NCBI GenBank assembly: GCA_023403845.1
Contig: JAEYDL010000015.1
Location: forward strand, 3,656-67,655
Reading direction: 5' to 3'
Length of the DNA stretch: 64,000 nt
From: Pseudomonadota bacterium
GTDB lineage: Bacteria > Desulfobacterota > Desulfovibrionia > Desulfovibrionales > Desulfovibrionaceae
Shown here piece after piece: positions 58,670-64,000 of this stretch (position 1 is the first letter of the stretch; each line of letters starts with the position of its first letter). The notes below the pieces were generated by a model that did no database searches, was not told the DNA's origin, and worked only from the letters and a program-made list of their open reading frames with translations. The position numbers were made by a program, and so were the translations under genes.

Positions 58670-59491
58670 ATGCAGGAGTTTCCTTCTCGTCTGTACGGGA
58701 TTATCGGCTACCCGCTCGGGCACAGCATGAGTCCGTTGATGCACAATACCGCGTTTCGAACTCTGGGTATTCCCGGCGTCTTTTTTTCCTGGCCGCTGGA
58801 ACCGGCGCAGCTTCCCGCCTTTGTCGAGGCCGTACGGACCCTGGATATCCAGGGGTGCTCGGTCACTATTCCGCATAAGGTGGCGCTTGTTCCCCTGCTG
58901 GACGAGGTTACGGATCGGGTGAGGCTGACGGGCGCGGCGAATACGATTTTTCGGCGTGACGGACGGATCTGCGGCGAAAATACGGATGTGCTCGGTTTTG
59001 TGGAGCCGCTTCGGCGGCTGGAACTCACTCCCGATGTTCGTGTCTTGCTGCTGGGCGCGGGAGGCGCTGCGCGCGCGGCTGCCGCCGGATTGTGTTCCCT
59101 CGGGCTGACCGACATCATGGTGAGCAGTCCCACGGCAGCTCATGCCGAATCGCTGGCCGCAGCATTCGGTTTGAAAACCCTTTCCTGGGACAGGCGGAAC
59201 CAGAGGGCCGATCTTGTCGTAAATACAACGCCTCTGGGGATGCAGGGCGCGTATGAGGATGAAACGCCTTATCCGGCAGAGGCGTTTTCCGGGCAGGGCA
59301 TTGCCTATGATATCGTCTATACACCGTTCAGGACACGTTTTCTGCGGGAAGCGGAGGTGGCTGGCTGGAGTATCGTGTCCGGTCGGGACATGTTTGTCGG
59401 ACAGGGAGACGCCCAGTTCCATCTGTGGACGGGACAGCGTCTGCCCGAAACTGCCGTGCAGGCCGTGATTCGTGCTCTGGCCGGACGCTGA
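58670..59491 (+). CDS. aroE: shikimate dehydrogenase
   Basis: A 273-residue NADPH enzyme reducing 3-dehydroshikimate to shikimate. GHSMSPLMHN is at 17-26, catalytic Lys70 is in SVTIPHK, ANTIF and GENTDVLGF follow, the NADP loop is LGAGGAARAAA, and VNTTPLGM is the nicotinamide-side motif. GGAG precedes the ATG. It feeds the shikimate kinase encoded at 8214. rlpA follows within about 50 bases. Confidence 0.96.
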   Translation: MQEFPSRLYGIIGYPLGHSMSPLMHNTAFRTLGIPGVFFSWPLEPAQLPAFVEAVRTLDIQGCSVTIPHKVALVPLLDEVTDRVRLTGAANTIFRRDGRICGENTDVLGFVEPLRRLELTPDVRVLLLGAGGAARAAAAGLCSLGLTDIMVSSPTAAHAESLAAAFGLKTLSWDRRNQRADLVVNTTPLGMQGAYEDETPYPAEAFSGQGIAYDIVYTPFRTRFLREAEVAGWSIVSGRDMFVGQGDAQFHLWTGQRLPETAVQAVIRALAGR

Positions 59492-59542
59492 AGGGAGGAG
59501 ATGATGACGCAGCATGAACATGCATCAGGAGGAATATTTTTT

Positions 59543-60253
59543 TTGAAACGAACTGCATCATGCCTGCTGACCGTCATGCTTTGCCTTTCGCTTGCAGGCT
59601 GTAGTCTGTTTCAGCCCGGAGTGAAGTCGAGCGGCGGTTCTTCCGTGCGCGGAACAAAGCCGTATACGGTACGCGGCAAGACGTATCGGCCCTACCTGAC
59701 GGCTGACGGCTACAGGGAAGAAGGCATTGCCTCATGGTACGGAAAGGATTTTCACGGTCGCAAGACGGCCAATGGCGAAACGTACAACATGTTCGCCATG
59801 ACTGCGGCGCACAAGCTCTTGCCTCTGGGGACGACAGTGCGGGTGACACATCTGAAAAACGGGCGGAGCATCATCGTCCGGGTCAATGACCGGGGACCTT
59901 TCGTGGGGAGTCGAATAATCGATCTGTCCTATGCCGGAGCCAGGGAGCTGGGCATGCTGGGAACGGGGACGGCCCGGGTGCGCGTGGAGGCCGTGGGTGG
60001 CGTGCGCGGCGCACGGTCGGGAGATTTGGATGGGCGCTTTTATGTTCAGGTCGCCGCGCTCAGCAAGGAAAGCTCGGCCCGTGCACTGGTGCGCAAGCTT
60101 CAGGGACAGAATCTGGGAGGTAGAGCCGTATATTCTCCGGATCTGGGACTCTGGCGGGTGCAGGCTGGTCCTTTCTCAAGCCTGTCTCGTGCGGAAGACC
60201 TCGTGGATGAGCTTAGCGGTCGTTATCCCGGAAACTTCGTAGTTGCGGACTGA
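59543..60253 (+). CDS. rlpA: RlpA-type septal ring lytic transglycosylase lipoprotein
   Basis: An outer-membrane lipoprotein with a signal peptide ending in LAGC, a double-psi beta-barrel domain (GIASWYGKDFHGRKTANGE through VNDRGPFVGSRIIDLS, with catalytic Asp) and a C-terminal SPOR domain (FYVQVAALSKESSARALVRKL) that targets division septa. The family cleaves peptidoglycan lacking stem peptides. I favour the TTG at 59543, because AGGAGGA lies upstream and the product begins with a normal signal peptide (MKRTASCLL). ATGs at 59501 and 59504 lie immediately after another GGGAGGAG and would add 13-14 polar residues. Confidence 0.88.
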   Translation: MKRTASCLLTVMLCLSLAGCSLFQPGVKSSGGSSVRGTKPYTVRGKTYRPYLTADGYREEGIASWYGKDFHGRKTANGETYNMFAMTAAHKLLPLGTTVRVTHLKNGRSIIVRVNDRGPFVGSRIIDLSYAGARELGMLGTGTARVRVEAVGGVRGARSGDLDGRFYVQVAALSKESSARALVRKLQGQNLGGRAVYSPDLGLWRVQAGPFSSLSRAEDLVDELSGRYPGNFVVAD

Positions 60254-60373
60254 GTTGTCCCCTGGGGGAGAAGAAATTCCGCCGGTCGACCGGGAGAGTC
60301 CCTATCCGGCAGGATGTCCGCAAGTACGGCGTTTCGATCATGTGCCGTGAAGCAATGAAATCTGGAGTATGCC

Positions 60374-61072
60374 ATGACGATTGACGAAATCAAGACTCTG
60401 CTCAGGAAAAAGGCGATCATCTATCATAGCGAAGGCGGAAAATCGCTGGGAGAGACGGGTGAAAGCTGGATTGGAAGCGTGCGCTGGAAGCAGGCGGGAG
60501 AAGGTTTCCCCGTCGACCGCACGGGGGAGACCATGATCCCGCTGGCCACCTTCTTTCTGGACGGATTGCCGTATCGTCCGAAGGCATTGTCCGGAATCGG
60601 GCTGGTAACAGTTTTTATGTCCACGGCGATTTGGGAGAATCTTGGGGAGGAGGATCTGAGTCCCTGGTTCGTCATACGCGCTTATACCTCGATTACGGAA
60701 CTGGTCCCATGCGAGTATTCTTCCTCCATCATCAGGGCGTTTCCCCTGCGTCCCGAACTGGTGGAGAATGATTTTCCGGAATGGGACGGTGGAGGTATTC
60801 CGGAGGAACTGGAATCTCGCATTGTTGCGATGGAAGATGCGAAAGGAATCGAGTACTACGAAGATATTCACGAAGGAGGCTATGCGTTTCACAAGATAGG
60901 CGGGTATCCCTCTTTTTGTCAGAGCGGGTTCCTGTTCGGCGGGGGGTATGACTTCGTCATGCAGATCGTTTCGGACGACAAGGCTGGACTCAACATCGTA
61001 GATGCCGGGAATTTTTATTTTTATTATCATTCTGGGAAAAAAGGCTGGAAAGTGTACTGCGATTTCTATTGA
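60374..61072 (+). CDS. DUF1963 (YwqG-like) protein
   Basis: A 232-residue soluble protein. The C-terminal half carries HKIGGYPSFCQSG, then FVMQIVSDDKAGLNIVDAGNFYFY, which match the DUF1963/YwqG pattern (K-x-G-G-x-P then Q-I-x-S-D and a final G-x-x-Y-F). It is rich in aromatic and acidic residues, has no signal peptide, and its function is unknown; some homologues are linked to contact-dependent toxin immunity. Nothing nearby looks like a toxin. The ATG at 60374 lacks a strong ribosome site (GGAG lies about 6 bases upstream, TCTGGAGTATGCC). It is followed by the terC riboswitch promoter. Confidence 0.78.
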   Translation: MTIDEIKTLLRKKAIIYHSEGGKSLGETGESWIGSVRWKQAGEGFPVDRTGETMIPLATFFLDGLPYRPKALSGIGLVTVFMSTAIWENLGEEDLSPWFVIRAYTSITELVPCEYSSSIIRAFPLRPELVENDFPEWDGGGIPEELESRIVAMEDAKGIEYYEDIHEGGYAFHKIGGYPSFCQSGFLFGGGYDFVMQIVSDDKAGLNIVDAGNFYFYYHSGKKGWKVYCDFY

Positions 61073-61151
61073 GGCGCGGGAACTGGACTGAGAGAATGAC
61101 CTTACCGGTTTCTGTCTGGCCAGAATGTGGCATTCCTCTGCAGGGCCGGCC

Positions 61152-61180
61152 TTGACTTCTCCCGGATTGCAGTTTATTTA
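61152..61180 (+). promoter_or_regulatory. promoter of the terC riboswitch transcript
   Basis: TTGACT at 61152-61157 and TATTTA at 61175-61180 are separated by exactly 17 bases. Transcription would begin about 61187, at the 5' edge of the aptamer. Confidence 0.65.
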
Positions 61181-61186
61181 CACTCC

Positions 61187-61290
61187 ACGTAAAGGGGAGT
61201 AACTGGGTCCGTGAGACCCGGGTAGCGTCAACAGCATGGCTTTACGCCTGGCGTTACCGTCAAGTTTCCGCTTGATGAGTGAGACCTTCA
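61187..61290 (+). ncRNA. yybP-ykoY manganese riboswitch
   Basis: The leader carries the conserved yybP-ykoY sequence AAAGGGGAGTA (61191-61201), a P2 helix (GGGTCC/GGACCC-like, 61205-61219), the conserved GCGTCAACA (61225-61233), the paired arm TTACCGTCA (61254-61262) and the closing GAGACC (61281-61286). These riboswitches bind Mn2+ and typically control TerC/MntP/P-type exporters. A terminator follows directly and a TerC gene lies downstream. Exact aptamer ends are approximate. Confidence 0.85.
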
Positions 61291-61320
61291 TGGCAACCTG
61301 TTGCCGGAGGTCTTTTTTTT
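61282..61320 (+). terminator. intrinsic terminator of the riboswitch
   Basis: AGACCTTC pairs with GGAGGTCT (about 61282-61312), with an inner GGCAA/TTGCC stem, followed by eight T residues. It shares the closing GAGACC with the aptamer, so metal binding and terminator formation compete. Readthrough would express terC. Confidence 0.85.
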
Positions 61321-61356
61321 GTTTTCCTCCGGCGACCAAAACAAAGGAGTGAGAAC

Positions 61357-61416
61357 ATGGCCCCGACTCTTGTCCGCTTCGTTCCCAAGGGCGTTCCCAC
61401 CGGAGGTGAGCGCTGA
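61357..61416 (+). CDS. 19-residue leader peptide ORF overlapping terC
   Basis: ATG at 61357 has AAAGGAGTGAGAAC upstream, a good ribosome site. The 19-codon frame (MAPTLVRFVPKGVPTGGER) ends in TGA at 61414-61416, whose A is the first base of the terC ATG. The terC ribosome site GGAGGTGA lies inside the frame. This suggests translational coupling: ribosomes finishing the leader restart on terC. It is too short to judge by composition. Confidence 0.55.
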   Translation: MAPTLVRFVPKGVPTGGER

Positions 61417-62384
61417 TGCTTGGAGAACACTCTCTGACTGAAGTCATTGTTTTTTTCGTCGTCATTGCCGCCTGTCTGTGGTGCGATCTGCATGCGCACA
61501 GAGCGGACAAGCCCGTTTCCGCCCGGAACGCCGCCATCTGGACCTGCATCTGGGTGAGTCTGGCGCTGTGCTTTGCCGGGTACGTCGGTTTCAATTTCGG
61601 CGCTGAACAGGCGCAGCTTTTTCTGGCCGGCTATCTGCTCGAAGAATCCCTGTCGGTGGATAACCTGTTCGTCATGATGGCCATTTTCGGTTCCTTCTCG
61701 ATCAAGGACGAAATGCAGCATCGGGTTCTTTATTACGGCATTCTCGGCGCGCTGGTCATGCGACTGTTATTCGTCGCGGCGGGGAGTTCCCTTGTAGCCT
61801 TGTTCGGTCCTTACGCCTTGGCTGGGTTCGGCATCTTTGTCCTCTGGACGGCCTGGAAGATGTGGCAGGGAATACGCAATAAGAAGGAAGAACCGGAAGA
61901 GGTCGATTATTCCAACCACTGGGCTGTGCGCTATACCAAGCGGATTATTCCCGTGCATCCTCATCTGAACGGGCATGATTTCTTCGTGAAGGTCGAGGAG
62001 GGCGGACGGTTTATCTGGAAGGCGACGCCGCTGTTCATGTGCCTTGTGGTGGTCGAACTTTCCGACGTCATGTTCGCGTTTGACTCCGTGCCCGCCATCA
62101 TCGCCATCACCCACGATCCTTTCCTTGTGTATACAAGCAATATCTTTGCGATTCTTGGGCTTCGTTCCATGTATTTCCTGCTTGCGGCGGCAAAACGTTA
62201 TCTGCGTCATCTGGAGAAGGCAGTAGTTGTGATACTGGCCTATATTGGCGTCAAAATGATGCTGGACGTAAGCGGCATAGCCCATATTCCTCCGATGATC
62301 AGTCTGGCTGTGGTGATGGGATTGCTCGCGTTGGGAATCGTTGCTTCGCTTTTTCCCGACCGCAATGGAAATTCCAAGGCTTAG
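61416..62384 (+). CDS. terC: TerC-family membrane protein, probable Mn2+ exporter (Alx-like)
   Basis: A 322-residue inner-membrane protein with about nine hydrophobic segments. TerC hallmarks are LLEESLSVDNLFVMMAIFGSF (acidic metal-site helix) and VVVELSDVMFAFDSVPAIIAI, followed by SNIFAILGLRSMYFLLA. Relatives such as Alx and MeeF/YkoY export manganese. The riboswitch immediately upstream is the strongest evidence for Mn2+ as substrate. The ATG at 61416 has GGAGGTGA six bases upstream. A terminator follows at 62413-62444. Confidence 0.93.
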   Translation: MLGEHSLTEVIVFFVVIAACLWCDLHAHRADKPVSARNAAIWTCIWVSLALCFAGYVGFNFGAEQAQLFLAGYLLEESLSVDNLFVMMAIFGSFSIKDEMQHRVLYYGILGALVMRLLFVAAGSSLVALFGPYALAGFGIFVLWTAWKMWQGIRNKKEEPEEVDYSNHWAVRYTKRIIPVHPHLNGHDFFVKVEEGGRFIWKATPLFMCLVVVELSDVMFAFDSVPAIIAITHDPFLVYTSNIFAILGLRSMYFLLAAAKRYLRHLEKAVVVILAYIGVKMMLDVSGIAHIPPMISLAVVMGLLALGIVASLFPDRNGNSKA

Positions 62385-62412
62385 TCTTTCATTACGAAGA
62401 GTTGTTCTGCGT

Positions 62413-62444
62413 AATCCGGGAGGCGGAAGCTCCTCCCGGATTTT
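62413..62444 (+). terminator. terminator after terC
   Basis: AATCCGGGAGG (62413-62423) pairs with CCTCCCGGATT (62432-62442), followed by T residues. Confidence 0.88.
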
Positions 62445-62608
62445 CCGCCCTCAATGACTCATTGCATTTTGGCAAAAAAAGCGTATCCCTTTGCCAATCA
62501 AGGGGATAGAGCTTGCCCGCCGCAGAAGGACTGCCGGAGAACGCATGCCTTGCCGCGCGTCGGTGCCTGTCGCTCGTTTCTCCTGTTTCCATTGCCAAGG
62601 AGTATTGC

Positions 62609-63484
62609 ATGACTCGTACAAGAACCCTGCTCATTATTGGGGTCTTTATGTTGTCACTGGCGGTTCTCGCCGGGCTTGAATGGCGTATCCAGGATCCGGT
62701 GAGAACAGAAGGTCAGATGGTGACCGGGACGCTGGACAGAAACGTTCCGCCCGCCCCTGAAACGGTTTCTTCTCCGCAGGAAGGCTCGCTTGCTACTGGT
62801 ACGTCATCTTCCAGCGGTGTTTTTGTGCCTCTGGATAACGGAACCCTGCGCGGGGAGTCCGGTTCGTTGCTGGACATGACGGGAACTCGGCCTTCTCCCC
62901 TCCAGACGGCCGCCCCGGAAAACATCGGGGCTGCTCCGCTTTCTGCGGAAACGCCGTTTGTTCCTGAAGACCCTTCCGGGCAGATTTCCGGAACGACTGC
63001 CGAAGCGCCTGTTTCCTCTCCCATGGTTTCCCGCCCGGAAGGAGTATCTGCACCGTCTGCCCCCTTGCAGGCCGAGGAAGAGCGTTCCCTTTCTCGCGCT
63101 CCGGCAGGCAAAAAGAATGTCGTCAGGGCGGAATCTTCTTCAGGCGAGTTTACTCTGACGGCCAGGATTCCTCCGCTTGCCGCGGGGCAGAAGGGAGCCT
63201 CTTCCCGGCTTGAAGTCGGCAAGAACGTCGTTTTTCAGATGAAAGGTTCCGGTGCGTTGAAGGTCAGGACGATGCTTCTCAGGGAACCGGATCGTTTTGT
63301 GATTGATGTGGAAGGAAACTGGGGAATAGGTATTCCCCGCGTACCCGACGGGTTGTGGCTCAAGGGTATTCGTGTGGGGCACGGCAAGGACACGACCCGC
63401 ATAGTGTTCGACCTCACGCGCAAGCCGGTATCGGCGACCGCAAAAAATGTGGATACCAAAACTGTGGAAGTCGAAATCCGGTAA
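62609..63484 (+). CDS. AMIN-domain envelope protein
   Basis: A 291-residue protein with one N-terminal membrane segment or signal anchor (about 7-23), a long Ser/Pro/Ala/Thr-rich linker (about 45-190) that is probably disordered, and a C-terminal AMIN-like domain (about 225-291) with KVRTMLLREPDRFVIDVEGNW, LKGIRVGHGKDTTRIVFDLT and VEVEIR. AMIN domains bind peptidoglycan or secretin partners and occur on amidases and PilQ. No catalytic domain is attached. AAGGAG precedes the ATG at 62609; the longer frame upstream crosses the terC terminator region. Confidence 0.82.
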   Translation: MTRTRTLLIIGVFMLSLAVLAGLEWRIQDPVRTEGQMVTGTLDRNVPPAPETVSSPQEGSLATGTSSSSGVFVPLDNGTLRGESGSLLDMTGTRPSPLQTAAPENIGAAPLSAETPFVPEDPSGQISGTTAEAPVSSPMVSRPEGVSAPSAPLQAEEERSLSRAPAGKKNVVRAESSSGEFTLTARIPPLAAGQKGASSRLEVGKNVVFQMKGSGALKVRTMLLREPDRFVIDVEGNWGIGIPRVPDGLWLKGIRVGHGKDTTRIVFDLTRKPVSATAKNVDTKTVEVEIR

Positions 63485-63506
63485 TGCGGTTTTCCTTATC
63501 TGACTC

Positions 63507-63541
63507 AAGGCCGTGGGGAATGCCCGCGGCCTTTTCTTTTT
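63507..63541 (+). terminator. terminator after the AMIN gene
   Basis: AAGGCCGTGGG (63507-63517) pairs with CCCGCGGCCTT (63523-63533), with one G-T/A mismatch position, and is followed by a T-rich run. Confidence 0.88.
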
Positions 63542-63653
63542 TGGAGGCATGGTCTCAGGTAATCGACGTTTGGTAAAATTGTAAATATGTATAGTACAAC
63601 TTGTTTTTATTGTTGTATAAAGAAAAATAAAGCAAAAAATTGCAAAAAAGGAG

Positions 63654-63682
63654 TTGACAGGAAGGGAGCAGAGGTGCATAAA
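63654..63682 (+). promoter_or_regulatory. sigma70-type promoter, first of a stacked set
   Basis: TTGACA (63654-63659) and CATAAA (63677-63682) are 17 bases apart. The A-rich stretch just upstream (63600-63650) resembles an UP element. Confidence 0.6.
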
Positions 63683-63790
63683 CCGTCTTCGCCGCTGCGG
63701 GACGGAAGTTCCGGTTGCAAGAGTGCGGGTCTCCGTGGGAGACTGCTGAGCGACAAGGCGGTTGTTTTTTTGCTCTCTGAAAATAAGTTG

Positions 63791-63820
63791 TTGACAGGCT
63801 GCTCTGGATGGGGCAGGATA
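63791..63820 (+). promoter_or_regulatory. candidate sigma70-type promoter, second of the set
   Basis: A TTGACA at 63791-63796 is followed 18 bases later by AGGATA, a weak -10. It is listed mainly because identical -35 boxes occur at 63654 and 63902. Confidence 0.4.
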
Positions 63821-63864
63821 GAAAGACGCTTCAAGTTGCCTCGGGGTGGCTGAAGGGTTGGCCG

Positions 63865-63884
63865 CCGGATTTGAAAAAATCCGG
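63865..63884. repeat. 8-bp perfect inverted repeat upstream of the last promoter
   Basis: CCGGATTT and AAATCCGG pair around GAAA. It lies 17 bases before the strongest promoter; there is no U-run directly after it. Confidence 0.55.
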
Positions 63885-63901
63885 ACGGGTTGAAAAAACT
63901 G

Positions 63902-63930
63902 TTGACAAGCTGAGTGAAGCGGAATAGATT
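63902..63930 (+). promoter_or_regulatory. strong sigma70-type promoter, probably of an rRNA operon
   Basis: TTGACA (63902-63907) and TAGATT (63925-63930) are exactly 17 bases apart. A G+C-rich stretch follows the -10 (discriminator-like), then a non-coding leader to the window edge. Stacked promoters with no following reading frame suggest an rRNA operon starting just outside the window. Confidence 0.65.
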
Positions 63931-64000
63931 CCCGCTTCTGCGCCGCCTGAAGGGAAGCCGAAGGGCGGGGCGCTCCGAAAAAAACTTTTGGGGAACGAAA

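Noticed and set aside
60374..61072. Toxin-immunity system around the DUF1963 protein
   Set aside because: Some DUF1963 relatives occur with polymorphic toxins, but no toxin, secretion or repeat-rich gene is adjacent here.
63587..63853. 88-codon plus frame near the right edge
   Set aside because: It overlaps the stacked promoters and has low-complexity Lys-rich composition; more likely the rRNA operon leader region.
1..64000. CRISPR arrays, insertion sequences, prophage or restriction systems
   Set aside because: I saw no regularly spaced repeats, transposase motifs, phage structural genes or methyltransferase-restriction pairs.

Overview
The window looks like chromosomal DNA of a Desulfovibrionaceae-type sulfate- or sulfite-reducing deltaproteobacterium. 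The support is a giant FAD/Fe-S D-lactate-dehydrogenase-like oxidoreductase, an NfnAB transhydrogenase, the DHH-CBS-nucleotidyltransferase tRNA-end enzyme, G+C-rich genes with GGAG-type ribosome sites, and a complete urease locus with its own urea channel. A urease-positive member such as Bilophila or a near relative would fit. This is inferred from gene content; no rRNA lies inside the window.

Layout. 1-2245 (minus): SPFH/stomatin protein (cut by the window edge), NfeD, methylglyoxal synthase and a YjbQ-family protein. 2504-8212: cinA, a 57-residue membrane protein, an NCS2 permease, a VanH-like D-2-hydroxyacid dehydrogenase behind an A+T-rich leader, and tRNA-Ser(GGA). 8214-19818: shikimate kinase, then a minus-strand block of AsmA-like protein, AddA/RecB-like helicase-nuclease, 6-phosphofructokinase and an RlmB-type methyltransferase; divergent from these are an MltD-type lytic transglycosylase and a TVP38 membrane protein. 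20137-24948: cupin with its MarR regulator and visible operators, DMT exporter, U32 peptidase-like protein and RlmM-type methyltransferase.

25093-31204 is an energy-metabolism block (Dld-like FAD/Fe-S protein, nfnA, nfnB). 31534-38319 holds an orphan FeoB-associated Cys-rich protein with a Fur-like box, uraA-upp for uracil salvage, an SDR, an AEC transporter, a cytochrome b561-type protein and an NSS-family Na+ symporter. 38399-47304 (all minus) reads ureA-B-C-E-F-G-D, urea transporter, amt, fluC, fluC: urea enters by the channel, nickel urease splits it, and Amt handles ammonium. A truncated MFS transporter and a metal-dependent amidohydrolase follow.

49067-57098 (minus) is a housekeeping block: lipoprotein, mutS, lapA-like, HIT protein, tRNA nucleotidyltransferase fusion, xerD. 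57177-63484 (plus) carries folK, a YHS-like protein, aroE, rlpA, a DUF1963 protein, a yybP-ykoY manganese riboswitch with terminator and an overlapping leader ORF in front of terC, and an AMIN-domain protein. The last 350 bases contain stacked sigma70-type promoters that look like the upstream region of an rRNA operon beginning just outside the window.

I did not find a clearly new multi-gene system. The most informative features are regulatory: the terC riboswitch with leader ORF, the MarR operator/promoter overlap implying a leaderless message, the Fur-like site, and the hairpins inside the urease operon.
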